Assembly: GCA_030065815.1 (NCBI GenBank)
Contig: JASJCU010000020.1
Span: 1 to 39,774 of the forward strand
From: Gammaproteobacteria bacterium
GTDB taxonomy: Bacteria > Pseudomonadota > Gammaproteobacteria > Chromatiales > Chromatiaceae
DNA: 39,774 nt
Direction of reading: 5' to 3'
Of the stretch, positions 17,781-26,401 are shown in pieces. A program made the position numbers and the translations under genes. Numbering within the stretch: position 1 is the stretch's first letter; each line of letters begins with the position of its first letter. The notes under the pieces are model-generated. The model had not been told where the DNA came from. It saw nothing but the letters and a program-made list of their open reading frames with translations, and searched no databases.

Positions 17781-19508
17781 ATGCGCACTTCCGACTTCCC
17801 CCTGCAGACCCTCAAAGAGGTCCCCGCCGACGCCGAGATCGCCAGCCACCGCCTGATGCTACGCGCCGGGCTGATCCGCAAGCTGGCGGCGGGCCTGTAC
17901 ACCTGGCTGCCGCTGGGCCTGCGGGTGCTGCGCAAGGTCGAAAACATCGTCCGCGAGGAGATGGACCGTGGCGGCGCGCTCGAGGTGCTGATGCCGGCCG
18001 TGCAGCCGGCCGAGCTGTGGCAGGAATCGGGGCGCTGGGAGGAGTACGGCGCCGAGCTGCTGCGCCTCCGCGACCGCCACCAGCGCGAGTTCTGCTTCGG
18101 TCCGACCCACGAGGAGATCATCACCGACCTGGCGCGCAGCGAGCTGCGCAGCTACCGCCAGCTGCCGATCAACTTCTACCAGGTCCAGACCAAGTTCCGC
18201 GACGAGATCCGCCCGCGCTTCGGCGTCATGCGGGCGCGCGAGTTCCTGATGAAGGACGCGTACTCGTTCCACGTCGACCAGGACTCGCTGCAGCAGACCT
18301 ACGACCGCATGCATGACACCTACAGCCGCATCTTCACGCGCTGCGGCCTCGACTTCCGCCCGGTCGCCGCCGATACCGGCAGCATCGGCGGCAGCGGTTC
18401 GCACGAGTTCCACGTGCTCGCCGACTCCGGCGAGGACGCGATCGCGTTCTCGACCGCCAGCGACTACGCGGCCAACGTCGAGCTGGCCGAGGCGCTGGCA
18501 CCGGCCGCGGCCGCCGCGGCGCCGAGCCGCGAGCTCGAGCTGGTCGATACGCCGCACGCGAAGACCATCGCCGAGCTGGTCGAGCAGTTCGACCAAGCGA
18601 TCGAGAAGACGGTCAAGACGCTGATTGTAGAGGCGGCGGAAGACGCGGATGCCGAACTGGTCGCGCTGCTGGTGCGCGGCGACCACGAACTCAACGCGGT
18701 CAAGGCCGAGAAACTGGCGCTGGTCGCCGCGCCGCTGCAGATGGCCGGCGACGAGCGGATCCGCGCCGCGGTTGGCGCCGGCCCGGGTTCACTCGGCCCG
18801 ATCGGGCTCGACCTGCCGATCGTCGTCGATCGCGCCGTCGCGGTCCTCAGCGACTTCAGCGCCGGCGCCAACGTCGACGGCAAGCACTACTTCGGCATCA
18901 ACTGGGGACGCGACGTCGCGCTGCCCGAGGTCGCCGACATCCGTAACGTGATCGAAGGCGACCCGAGCCCGGACGGCAACGGTACGCTGACGATCGCCCG
19001 CGGTATCGAGGTCGGCCACATCTTTCAGCTCGGTCGCAAGTACAGCGACGCGCTGAACGCGACCGTGCTCGACGACAGCGGCAAGCAGATCACGATGACG
19101 ATGGGATGCTACGGCATCGGCGTGTCGCGGGTTGTCGGCGCCGCGATCGAGCAGCACAACGACGAACACGGTATCCGCTGGCCCGCGGCGATCGCGCCGT
19201 TCACGCTGGCGTTGATCCCGATGCAGATGAAGAAGTCGGAAAAGGTCCGCACGGCCGCCGAGGCGCTGTACCGGGCACTGCGCGATGCCGGCGTCGACGT
19301 GCTGTTCGACGACCGCGACGCGCGCCCCGGCGTCATGTTCGCCGACATGGAACTCATCGGCATACCGCATCGCGTCGTGATCGGCGAACGCGGCCTGGCC
19401 AGCGGCGAAGTCGAGTACAGGGCACGTGGCGACAGCGACAACCAGATGTTGCCGCTGGATGGTTTCGTCGATTTCATCGGCGAGCGACTGGCCGCCGAGA
19501 TGCGCTGA
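17781..19508 (+). CDS. proS: Prolyl-tRNA synthetase (bacterial type, with editing domain)
   Basis: ProS charges tRNA-Pro with proline. The 575-residue class II synthetase has motif 1 around [19 protein letters not shown], motif 2 [26 protein letters not shown], the inserted editing (YbaK/INS) domain at about 235-385 with TVKTLIVEA and [17 protein letters not shown]-like residues, motif 3 [13 protein letters not shown] and an anticodon-binding C-terminus. Length matches the E. coli form (572). A TAAAAT at 17746-17751 may be its -10, without a clear -35. It is divergent from lapG and converges on the response regulator with 14 bases between stops. Confidence 0.97.
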   Translation: MRTSDFPLQTLKEVPADAEIASHRLMLRAGLIRKLAAGLYTWLPLGLRVLRKVENIVREEMDRGGALEVLMPAVQPAELWQESGRWEEYGAELLRLRDRHQREFCFGPTHEEIITDLARSELRSYRQLPINFYQVQTKFRDEIRPRFGVMRAREFLMKDAYSFHVDQDSLQQTYDRMHDTYSRIFTRCGLDFRPVAADTGSIGGSGSHEFHVLADSGEDAIAFSTASDYAANVELAEALAPAAAAAAPSRELELVDTPHAKTIAELVEQFDQAIEKTVKTLIVEAAEDADAELVALLVRGDHELNAVKAEKLALVAAPLQMAGDERIRAAVGAGPGSLGPIGLDLPIVVDRAVAVLSDFSAGANVDGKHYFGINWGRDVALPEVADIRNVIEGDPSPDGNGTLTIARGIEVGHIFQLGRKYSDALNATVLDDSGKQITMTMGCYGIGVSRVVGAAIEQHNDEHGIRWPAAIAPFTLALIPMQMKKSEKVRTAAEALYRALRDAGVDVLFDDRDARPGVMFADMELIGIPHRVVIGERGLASGEVEYRARGDSDNQMLPLDGFVDFIGERLAAEMR

Positions 19509-19522
19509 TCGCGACTGCCGGT

Positions 19523-20464
19523 TCAGGCGCTGGCAGCGACCGGTGGATCGTCGGCGTCACCGGCGCGATCGATTCTGACCACCGCCTCGACCTCGTTGCC
19601 GACGCCATGGTAGACGATGTCGTCGAAGCTGATCATGCGCGACATCGCGATGCCGCGACCGTGGGTGTCGAAGGCCCGTGACGGGTCCATGTCGACGTAG
19701 CGGCGCCAGTCGAAGCCGCTGCCCTCGTCGACGATACGCACGCGGATCTCGTCGTCACCGCGCCGATAGCGCACCCGCACCCGCCTCGCGGCGTAGACCG
19801 GATCGGCGAGCCGCGCCTCGACCTCGGCCTCCCAGCGCTCGGCTGCGCGCAGCGACGTCTTCTCCGCGTAGCCGATGCCGAGATTACCGTGCTCGACGGC
19901 GTTGACGAGCAGCTCGGTGAGACCGATTACGACGCGCTTGGGGTCGGGAAAGGCATTGGCCAGCGTCGTCGCGACGTCGCGTGCCGAATCGAGTGTACTG
20001 AAGGTGAACACCGCCTCGTGCAGCAGGCCGAAGGTCCGGCTCGCGGCATCGCTGTCCTCGAGCGCGCGCAGGTAGCGCCGGCGATCGTCGACCGCGGTAC
20101 CGAGCACGCTGAGCAGCATGGCCTCGTCGAACGGCTTGGTCAGGTAATAGTACGCGCCGGCCTGCAGGCCCTCGAGGATCTGTTCCTTGGCCGCCAGCGC
20201 CGTCTGCAGGATCACCGGCACGCTCTGCAGCACCGGGTGGCGCTTGATCCGCTCGAGCACCTGCAGGCCGTCGAGCCCGGGCATCATGCGATCGAGGATC
20301 ACGACGTCGAAACGCGTAGCATCGGCATCGAGCCAGTCCCACGCCGACTGCCCGTCTTCGACCGCCTCGATCTCGTACCCTGTTCCCTGCAGGTACTCGA
20401 CCAGGATCTCGACGTTGAACGGCTCGTCGTCGGCGATCAGGATGCACGGCGTTTCTGCGGGCAT
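19523..20464 (-). CDS. Response regulator with C-terminal anti-sigma-type ATPase domain
   Basis: A 313-residue two-domain signalling protein. The REC domain (about 5-125) has acidic residues at 12-14 (ADDE), phospho-acceptor D58 (VVILDRMMPGLDG), T88 and K110 (LTKPFD). After a linker, a HATPase_c_2 domain of the RsbW/anti-sigma kind (about 150-300) has the N-box GLTELLVNAVEHGNLG, G1 VDEGSGFDW and G2 THGRGIAMSRMI. Such proteins are expected to act by binding or phosphorylating a partner, not DNA. It lies 39 bases after the histidine kinase gene on the same strand, so the pair is probably cognate. No STAS antagonist or sigma factor is nearby. Confidence 0.88.
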   Translation of the reverse strand: MPAETPCILIADDEPFNVEILVEYLQGTGYEIEAVEDGQSAWDWLDADATRFDVVILDRMMPGLDGLQVLERIKRHPVLQSVPVILQTALAAKEQILEGLQAGAYYYLTKPFDEAMLLSVLGTAVDDRRRYLRALEDSDAASRTFGLLHEAVFTFSTLDSARDVATTLANAFPDPKRVVIGLTELLVNAVEHGNLGIGYAEKTSLRAAERWEAEVEARLADPVYAARRVRVRYRRGDDEIRVRIVDEGSGFDWRRYVDMDPSRAFDTHGRGIAMSRMISFDDIVYHGVGNEVEAVVRIDRAGDADDPPVAASA

Positions 20465-20503
20465 GACGGCTCCGGTCGGCTGTATCCGATGCTAGCGGCA
20501 CCG

Positions 20504-21874
20504 CTACGCCGGGCTTGAACCCTGGACGGCGCCGGGTTGGCGCGGCAGCACGACCCGGAAACAGCTGCCGTGGTCGGCATTGTTGCGCGCGTCGATGCGG
20601 CCGCCATGCGCATTGACGATCTCGCGCGCGATCGCCAGGCCGAGCCCGGTGCCGCCGGTCTTGCGGTCGGTGCGCCGGCTCTGCACGAACTTGTCGAAGA
20701 CCGCTTCGAGCTGGTCGTCGGGGATCCCGGGACCCTGGTCGGAGACGCGGATCTCCACCGCCGCCTGGTCACCGCGCCCGTCGTGCACCGTCACGGCCGC
20801 CGTGCACACCGTGATCTCGCCCCGGTCCGGCGAGAACTTGATCGCGTTCGACAGCAGGTTGCGCACGACCTGGGCCATCTTGTCGTCATCGAACGCCAGC
20901 TGCCCGACGTCCTCCGCCGGACGGAAATCGATAGCGATCCCGCGCCGCTCAGCAAGCCCCTCGAACTCGTCGAGCACGCCGCGAATCGTCGCATGCAGGT
21001 CGCCGGGCCGGATCGCGTAGACCTCGCGGCCGGCCTCCGCCTTGGCCAGGTCGAGCAGGTCGTTGATCATGCCGAGCAGGCGGCCGCCGGCGCTGTGGAT
21101 GCGGTCGAAGTAATGTCCGAGCTTCGGCCGCTCGGCGCTGTCGAGCTTCTTCTGTCCGAACTCCGAGTAGCTCAGGATCGCGTGCATCGGCGTACGCAGT
21201 TCGTGCGACATGCTGGCGAGGAACTGCGACTTGGCGCGGTTGGCACGTTCCGCCTCTTCCTTGGCGACGCGCAGCTCGGCCGTCTGTTCGGCGACCAGCT
21301 GTTCGAGGTCCTCGCGGTGGCGGCGCAGTTCCTCGTCGATACGCTTGCGCTCGGTAACGTCGCGCAGTATGCACAAGAAGGCCTCGTAACCGTTGTCGGC
21401 GTCGACATCGGCGTCGCTGAAGTCGTCGAACAGCACGAGATCCTGTGACGAGATCTCCGCGACCGCGACCTCGAGCAATACCTTGCCGCCGTCGGCGCGC
21501 CGGCCGGTCAGCGGCTGCGCGTGCTGATCAGGCGTGCGGCGCACGTAGTCGAGCAGAAAGCCGGGCACGTTGTCGCGAAACGCCGCCGGCAGGTCGAACA
21601 ACTGGTTCGCCGGCTGGTGCAACACCTCGATCTCGGCGACGTCGAACACGCGTTCCGCAGCGCTGTTGAAGCTGCTCACGGTGCCGTCGTTCTCGAACTG
21701 GATGATCGCGTCGGTCGCGCGGTGTAGCAGCGACTGCATGCGCGTCTGCGTGCTGATCAGCTCGTGACTCGCGTGCGTCAGCAGTTCGACCTGAGCGCGC
21801 AACGCCGCGAGCTCGGCGAGCGTATCGTCGCCGGGCGCTGACTCGGACGGTTGTGCCGGATCGCTGGCGGCCAT
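20504..21874 (-). CDS. PAS-domain sensor histidine kinase
   Basis: A 456-residue soluble kinase with no membrane segment. Domains: short N-terminal helix (about 18-47), PAS (about 48-175, ATDAIIQFENDGTVSSFNSAAE up to ILRDVTERK), coiled coil (about 176-215), HisKA with phospho-acceptor H224 (SHELRTPMHAIL), and HATPase with N-box VVRNLLSNAIKF, G1 DQGPGIPDD and G2 TGGTGLGLAI. The ATG at 21874 precedes the conserved region; the frame is open much further upstream but there it runs antisense through fabA and shows no similarity. Its likely target is the REC-HATPase protein just downstream. Confidence 0.9.
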   Translation of the reverse strand: MAASDPAQPSESAPGDDTLAELAALRAQVELLTHASHELISTQTRMQSLLHRATDAIIQFENDGTVSSFNSAAERVFDVAEIEVLHQPANQLFDLPAAFRDNVPGFLLDYVRRTPDQHAQPLTGRRADGGKVLLEVAVAEISSQDLVLFDDFSDADVDADNGYEAFLCILRDVTERKRIDEELRRHREDLEQLVAEQTAELRVAKEEAERANRAKSQFLASMSHELRTPMHAILSYSEFGQKKLDSAERPKLGHYFDRIHSAGGRLLGMINDLLDLAKAEAGREVYAIRPGDLHATIRGVLDEFEGLAERRGIAIDFRPAEDVGQLAFDDDKMAQVVRNLLSNAIKFSPDRGEITVCTAAVTVHDGRGDQAAVEIRVSDQGPGIPDDQLEAVFDKFVQSRRTDRKTGGTGLGLAIAREIVNAHGGRIDARNNADHGSCFRVVLPRQPGAVQGSSPA

Positions 21875-21949
21875 CGGGTACGCGGCATCGGGTCCATTGC
21901 GGGCGTTACTCCACCGGTAGCGGCCGTCGCGGCGCGCCCTTGACCTCGG

Positions 21950-21993
21950 TTGACAACCCAGCCACGGGTCCGGAAACTCGCCCGCTTCGCGGG
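21950..21993 (+). promoter_or_regulatory. Possible fabA promoter with 5' hairpin
   Basis: In the 135-base gap between the kinase and fabA, the plus strand has a perfect TTGACA (21950-21955), then GAAACT 17 bases on (21973-21978), a weak -10. A small stem CCCGC-TTC-GCGGG (21981-21993) lies just before the GGAGG of fabA. I see no clear FabR-like or FadR-like operator. Confidence 0.35.
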
Positions 21994-22009
21994 TCGGAGG
22001 CACAGAGCC

Positions 22010-22525
22010 ATGGGAAGAGTTGACGCATTCGAGCGGGAAGACTTGTTGAAATGCGGCTACGGCGAGATGTTCGGGCCGGGCAACGCCCAGCTGCCTGTGC
22101 CGAACATGCTGATGATGGACCGCGTCACGCGCATTGCCGACAGCGGCGGCGCCCATGGCAAGGGCGAGATAGTCGCCGAGCTGGATATCCGGCCGGACCT
22201 GTGGTTCTTCTCCTGCCATTTTCCCGGCGATCCGGTGATGCCGGGCTGCCTCGGCCTCGATGCGATGTGGCAGTCGGTCGGCTTCTTTCTCGCCTGGCTC
22301 GGCAACCCGGGTCATGGCCGTGCGCTCGGCGTCGGCGAGGTCAAGTTCACCGGACAGGTGCTGCCGACCGCGGACAAGGTCACCTATCACCTCGACATGA
22401 AGCGCGTGATCACGCGCAAGCTGGTGCTCGGCATCGCCGACGGGCGCATGGAGGTCGACGGGCGCGAGATCTATACGGCCAAGGACCTGCGGGTCGGCCT
22501 GTTCACGTCGACCGAGGGCTTCTGA
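22010..22525 (+). CDS. fabA: 3-hydroxydecanoyl-[ACP] dehydratase/isomerase FabA
   Basis: FabA dehydrates 3-hydroxydecanoyl-ACP and isomerises the product to cis-3-decenoyl-ACP, the branch point to unsaturated fatty acids in gammaproteobacteria. The 171-residue protein is the expected size, with active-site H70 in [16 protein letters not shown] and D84 in GLDAMWQ, at the same numbering as E. coli. The ATG at 22010 has GGAGG nine bases upstream and gives the canonical beginning with [16 protein letters not shown]. FabB, its usual partner, is not adjacent; the following gene converges on fabA. Confidence 0.96.
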   Translation: MGRVDAFEREDLLKCGYGEMFGPGNAQLPVPNMLMMDRVTRIADSGGAHGKGEIVAELDIRPDLWFFSCHFPGDPVMPGCLGLDAMWQSVGFFLAWLGNPGHGRALGVGEVKFTGQVLPTADKVTYHLDMKRVITRKLVLGIADGRMEVDGREIYTAKDLRVGLFTSTEGF

Positions 22526-22537
22526 CGACCGGGCACG

Positions 22538-22560
22538 AAAAAGCCCGGCATTGCCGGGCT
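22538..22560 (-). terminator. Intrinsic terminator of the rubrerythrin operon
   Basis: On the minus strand the 8-bp stem AGCCCGGC / GCCGGGCT with a 3-base loop is followed directly by TTTTT (22542-22538). It lies about 29 bases after the DUF3501 stop and about 12 bases after the fabA stop. The plus strand has no T-run after the stem, so it mainly serves the minus-strand operon. Confidence 0.85.
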
Positions 22561-22588
22561 GTGCGGTGCTGAAGAGGTTGTCCGACGG

Positions 22589-23182
22589 TCAGTTCAGGTC
22601 TTCGGCCAGCGAATCGCGGATGTTCTGCGGGATCGGCTCGGCGGCGTGGGTATACGCCGGGTGATCGATACCGATACTGATCGCCGCGCCGTTCTTGACT
22701 GCCGCGGCCATCTCGGCCGTGAGTTCGAAGCGCATGAAGTGCACCGACGAGGTCTTGTCCTCGGTCTCGCGGTCGAGGTCCTCGTCGGAGATCGGCGTGA
22801 TGCGCGCGAAGTCGGCGACCTGGGCCCAGACGTGGCGCTCGATGCCGATCAGCTTGTGCAGCTGTGCCTTGCGCTCCTCCTCGTCAGGAATCTCGATCAT
22901 GAACGTCGCCTTCCAGTTACTGCCATCCGGGATCAGCGGGTTGTAGGCGTCGAGTTCTTCCTGGATGCCGGCCGCCTCAAAGATCCGCTCGGCGCGCAGC
23001 ATCTCCTGGATCTGGTAATGCATGGTCAGTGCGTCTTCGAAGTACAGCGTCGCATCCGGCCCGATCGGCAGCTGGCGGTTCTTCTTGTGCGCCATGACGC
23101 GGGCGCGAAACTCGGGCCGCACCTCGGCGTACTTCTCCAGGCTGAACAAGTCGTCGCGGGTCAGTTTGTTCACGGTTTCCAC
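22589..23182 (-). CDS. DUF3501 family protein
   Basis: A 197-residue soluble protein of the DUF3501 family, which is typically found beside rubrerythrin and a heterodisulfide-reductase-like Fe-S protein. Visible conserved stretches are LTRDDLFSLEKYAEVRPEFR, LYFEDALTMHYQIQEMLRAE and IGIDHPAYTH. It has no cysteine motif or membrane segment. The start is the GTG at 23182 with AAGGAG six bases upstream; a second GTG three codons in is less well spaced. Last gene of the operon, followed by a strong terminator. Role unknown; co-transcription suggests peroxide or iron handling (inference). Confidence 0.9.
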   Translation of the reverse strand: METVNKLTRDDLFSLEKYAEVRPEFRARVMAHKKNRQLPIGPDATLYFEDALTMHYQIQEMLRAERIFEAAGIQEELDAYNPLIPDGSNWKATFMIEIPDEEERKAQLHKLIGIERHVWAQVADFARITPISDEDLDRETEDKTSSVHFMRFELTAEMAAAVKNGAAISIGIDHPAYTHAAEPIPQNIRDSLAEDLN

Positions 23183-23205
23183 CTCAATCTCCTTCTACGT
23201 GCCGA

Positions 23206-24534
23206 TCAGATGCCGTAGGCGATACGCAGCAGCGTGATCGGGTGTTTGGGTTCCGACCCGTCATCCAGGCCGTTCGAAATCTGGTGCCCGGCCATCACGC
23301 AGTCGCTGCTGTAGTGGTCGGGACTGTTTTGCTTGACCTTGTTGACAACCGGTCGCGCTATCTTCATTGACAGCTCGTGCGACTCTTTCTTCACGGCGTA
23401 GGTGCCGTCGTGACCAGAACAGCGCTCGATCAGCTCGATCTCGGTGCCCGGCACCAGTTCCAACGCCTCGCGCGTCTTCGGACCGATCCGCTGTACGCGC
23501 TGGTGACACGCGGCGTGGTACGCGACCTTGCCCAGCGGTTGCTGGAAGTCGGTGCTGAGCTTGCCGTACTTGTGCCGCAGCATTAGGTACTCGAACGGGT
23601 CGTACATCGCGTCGCGCACCTTGGCGACGTCGGCGTCATCGGGAAACATCAACGGCAGTTCCTGTTTGAACATCAGCACACACGACGGCACCGGCGCGAC
23701 GATGTCCCAGCCGTCGTCGACCAGCTGCGCCAGCATCGGGATGTTGACGTCCTTGGCCGCGGCGACCGCATCGAGGTCGCCGAGCTCGAGCTTCGGCATA
23801 CCGCAGCACTTCTCCTTGTCGGCCATGGTCACCGGGATGCCGTTGTGGCGGAACACCGCGACCAGGTCTTCGCCGCTCTGCGGGTCGTTGCGGTTGCCGT
23901 AGCAGGTCGCGAACAGCGCGACCTTGCCGGTCGTCGGGCCGGCGGCCTCGGCATTCTCACCGTTGTCGCGCGCCACGCGGCTGCGTAGCGGCTTGCTGTA
24001 GAACTCCGGCAGCTTGGCGTCCTTGTGCACGCCGAGACCGTCTTCGAGGATGCCGCGGAACGTCGCGTTCTTGTTCAGCGCGTTGACGACGCCGCTGACG
24101 ACCGGGATGCCGGCGAGCGTTCCGAGGCGATCGGTATTGGTCAGGGTCTTGTCACGGAACGACGCGCCCTGGTTGCGGTACTTGACCGCCTTTGCCTGCA
24201 GCATCAGGTGCGGAAAGTCGACGTTCCACTCGTGTGGCGGCACGTAGGGGCACTTGGTCAGGAAGCACAGGTCGCAGAGATAGCACTGGTCGACGACCTT
24301 CCAGTAGTCGGTCTTGGCGACGCCGTCGACCTCCATCGTGTCGGACTCGTCGACGAGGTCGAACAGCACCGGGAAGCTCTGGCACAGGCTGACGCAGCGG
24401 CGGCAACCGTGACAGATATCGAACACCCGCTCCATCTCGGACAGCAGCTTGCCTTCGTCGTAGAAATCGGGGCTCTTCCAGTCCAGGGCATGCCGTGTGG
24501 GTGCCTCGAGGCTGCCTTCGCGTGCGCCGGCCAT
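23206..24534 (-). CDS. Heterodisulfide-reductase/GlpC-like Fe-S oxidoreductase
   Basis: A 442-residue electron-transfer protein. The N-terminal dicluster ferredoxin part has C41-C44-C47-C51 (CHGCRRCVSLC) and C84-C87-C90-C95 (CYLCDLCFLTKCP), enough for two [4Fe-4S] clusters. The C-terminal half carries two CCG-type repeats: one with ATCYGN and EKCCGMPKLE, the other with HAACHQ and ERCSGHDGTY, so the second repeat has CSG in place of CCG. This is the layout of GlpC/HdrD-type quinone- or thiol-linked subunits. Located between rubrerythrin and DUF3501 in one operon, it may feed electrons to rubrerythrin; that is inference. No membrane segment is obvious. Confidence 0.9.
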   Translation of the reverse strand: MAGAREGSLEAPTRHALDWKSPDFYDEGKLLSEMERVFDICHGCRRCVSLCQSFPVLFDLVDESDTMEVDGVAKTDYWKVVDQCYLCDLCFLTKCPYVPPHEWNVDFPHLMLQAKAVKYRNQGASFRDKTLTNTDRLGTLAGIPVVSGVVNALNKNATFRGILEDGLGVHKDAKLPEFYSKPLRSRVARDNGENAEAAGPTTGKVALFATCYGNRNDPQSGEDLVAVFRHNGIPVTMADKEKCCGMPKLELGDLDAVAAAKDVNIPMLAQLVDDGWDIVAPVPSCVLMFKQELPLMFPDDADVAKVRDAMYDPFEYLMLRHKYGKLSTDFQQPLGKVAYHAACHQRVQRIGPKTREALELVPGTEIELIERCSGHDGTYAVKKESHELSMKIARPVVNKVKQNSPDHYSSDCVMAGHQISNGLDDGSEPKHPITLLRIAYGI

Positions 24535-24625
24535 AGCCTGTATTCCTCTGCGTGGTTCTGTGTTCTCAGCTGGGCATCAGCCTGCGGGTAAGGGGAGACC
24601 GCTGCGGCCTCCCCGGCACCCGCGG

Positions 24626-25045
24626 TCAGTCGTCGAGCTGGTCCAGCGCCTTTTGGAAGCGGTTGGCGTGCGAACGCTCGGCCTTGGCCAGCGTCTCGAA
24701 CCAGTCGGCGATCTCGTCGTGACCCTCGTCACGCGCGGTCTTGGCCATGCCCGGGTACATGTCGGTGTACTCGTGGGTCTCGCCGGCGATCGCGGTCTTC
24801 AGGTTGTCCGAGGTGCCGCCAAACGGCAGGCCGGTCGCGGGATCGCCGCACTGCTCGAGGTACTCGAGATGGCCATGCGCATGGCCGGTCTCGCCCTCTG
24901 CGGTCGAACGGAACACCGCGGCGACGTCGTTGTAGCCCTCGACGTCGGCCTTGGCGGCGAAGTACAGGTAACGGCGGTTGGCCTGCGACTCGCCGGCGAA
25001 CGCGGCCTTGAGGTTGTCTTCGGTCTTGGAGCCTTTCAGGGACAT
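24626..25045 (-). CDS. Rubrerythrin without rubredoxin domain
   Basis: A diiron peroxidase of 139 residues. Diiron ligands are visible as E19 ([10 protein letters not shown]), E52 and H55 (EGETGHA), E89 and E92 ([12 protein letters not shown]), and E123 and H126 (AERSHANRF), the full rubrerythrin set. The C-terminal rubredoxin domain of classical rubrerythrin is missing, so electrons must come from another protein. ATG at 25045 with GGAGG eight bases upstream. It is first in an operon with the Fe-S oxidoreductase (91 bases on) and DUF3501, behind a probable OxyR-controlled promoter. Peroxide reduction in the cytoplasm is the expected role. Confidence 0.95.
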   Translation of the reverse strand: MSLKGSKTEDNLKAAFAGESQANRRYLYFAAKADVEGYNDVAAVFRSTAEGETGHAHGHLEYLEQCGDPATGLPFGGTSDNLKTAIAGETHEYTDMYPGMAKTARDEGHDEIADWFETLAKAERSHANRFQKALDQLDD

Positions 25046-25104
25046 GTGTCTATCCTCCGGTTTCTTCTGCGTGATGCCGGGTCCTCCCGGCGGGATGCCG
25101 GCGC

Positions 25105-25171
25105 ACTATAGTCGGCAGCGTCAGCCTCATGAAATTGATTCTGGCAATTCACCCGATAGCGGCCGACTATC
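25105..25171 (-). promoter_or_regulatory. Rubrerythrin promoter with OxyR-type operator
   Basis: 25155-25171 reads GATAG-N7-CTATC, the outer bases of the OxyR half-palindrome. Five bases away, 25133-25149 reads AATTG-N7-CAATT, a second inverted repeat with the same 17-base geometry. The 17-5-17 layout equals that of tetrameric OxyR sites. On the minus strand TATAGT (25110-25105) is a good -10, and 17 bases upstream is TTCATG (25133-25128), a poor -35 touching the operator, as expected for an activator-dependent promoter. oxyR itself is the next gene upstream (25352-26278). The rest of the 306-base gap shows only one further 9-base inverted repeat (25134-25142 with 25193-25201). Confidence 0.7.
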
Positions 25172-25351
25172 AAAAGGCCGGTTTGGCGAATGAGAATCAA
25201 TCCAAGGCCGGCGGCGTTCGACGACGGCGCACCGATGCGGGGTTAAGCTACTGATCGAGGATGCGAAACGGATAGCGACCATCGTTGGCTGGGGTTCGTC
25301 CTTGACGCGCCACGTGGCGTCCGGCGCGGTCGGCGCGAATACCGCGCATCG

Positions 25352-26278
25352 TCAGTGGATAGCCTCGATGCACGACATCTCGCACGCCAGTACCGCGTCG
25401 CGCAGCGCGCCGATCGCGTCGGGCCGCGGAAAGCTCTTGCGCCAGGCCAGCGCGACCACCCGCGATGGCGCGTCGCCATCGAAGCGGCGGATACGCAGCA
25501 GGCGCTCGGCGAAGCGCTCGGCGCCAGCCGCCGAGCACGGCAGTATGGTCACGCCGAGGCCGCTCGCGACCATGTAGCGGATCGTCTCCAGTGACCCGCC
25601 CTCCAGGGTCTGCGCCGGCGACCCCTCGCTGGCACTGCGGCGCATGCAATCCGGGCACACCTCGAGCACCTGGTCGCGAAAGCAGTGCCCGGCGCCGAGC
25701 AGCAGCACGTCCTCGTGCTTCAGATCGGCGACCTCGAACGCCGCCCGCTGGTTGAGCGGATGGCTGCTCGGCAGCAGCAGCACGAACGGTTCACGGTACA
25801 GCGGCAGGGTCTGCACACCGGGTTCGTCGAACGGCAGCGAGATCACGATGACGTCGAGATCGCCGCGCTTGAGCTTCTCGGCCAGGGTCGCCGTGTAGTT
25901 CTCCTCGATCACGAGCGGCATCTTCGGCGCGCGCCCAGCCAGTTCGGGAATCAAGTGCGGCAGCAGGTAGGGGCCGATCGTGTAGATCGCGCCGAGGCGC
26001 AGCGGCCCGTCGAGCTGGTCCTGGCCCTGCCTGGCCAGCTGGCGGATACTGCCGGCCTCCTCGAGTACGCGTTGCGCCTGGGTCACGATCTGCTCGCCGA
26101 TCGGGGTCACGCTGACGTCACCCTTGCGTCGCTCGAACAGGCTGACACCGAGCTCATCCTCGAGCTTCTTGACCGCGACACTGAGCGTCGGCTGGCTGAT
26201 GAAACACGCCTCGGCGGCCCGTCCGAAATGCCGTTCGCGCGCAACCGCAACGATGTACCGCAACTCATTGAGGGTCAT
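25352..26278 (-). CDS. oxyR: Hydrogen peroxide-sensing regulator OxyR
   Basis: OxyR is a LysR-family activator switched on by disulfide formation. The 308-residue protein has the winged helix-turn-helix at the N-terminus (MTLNELRYIVAVARERHFGR, then AEACFISQPTLSVAVKKLE) and a LysR substrate domain with the sensor loop GHCFRDQVLEVC, placing the redox cysteines at 199 and 208 exactly as in E. coli. The ATG at 26278 is the family start; the open frame further upstream is not conserved. It has no obvious ribosome binding site. Divergent from cpdA; its likely target promoter is that of rubrerythrin just downstream. Confidence 0.95.
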   Translation of the reverse strand: MTLNELRYIVAVARERHFGRAAEACFISQPTLSVAVKKLEDELGVSLFERRKGDVSVTPIGEQIVTQAQRVLEEAGSIRQLARQGQDQLDGPLRLGAIYTIGPYLLPHLIPELAGRAPKMPLVIEENYTATLAEKLKRGDLDVIVISLPFDEPGVQTLPLYREPFVLLLPSSHPLNQRAAFEVADLKHEDVLLLGAGHCFRDQVLEVCPDCMRRSASEGSPAQTLEGGSLETIRYMVASGLGVTILPCSAAGAERFAERLLRIRRFDGDAPSRVVALAWRKSFPRPDAIGALRDAVLACEMSCIEAIH

Positions 26279-26330
26279 AACTGCGGGAATCTGCTCACAA
26301 AATCGGATGCCAACGGCGGCTGCCACGTTT

Positions 26331-26359
26331 GTGACACGAGGCGATTGGGCTACTATAAC
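26331..26359 (+). promoter_or_regulatory. cpdA promoter
   Basis: The plus strand has GTGACA (26331-26336) and TATAAC (26354-26359) separated by exactly 17 bases, five of six matches at each box, ending 42 bases before the cpdA start. It lies in the 123-base gap shared with the divergent oxyR, so OxyR binding here could touch both genes. Confidence 0.65.
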
Positions 26360-26401
26360 CTGAAACAACGGACAGGGACCCGGACCGGGCGCGATCGAGT
26401 A

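Noticed and set aside
21875-22390. Upstream extension of the histidine kinase
   Set aside because: The frame is open but is antisense to fabA and lacks similarity; the PAS region starts well after the ATG at 21874.
26295-26334. TCACAAA and TTTGTGA as a possible CRP site near cpdA
   Set aside because: The half-sites are in the wrong order and 26 bases apart; a CRP site is TGTGA-N6-TCACA.
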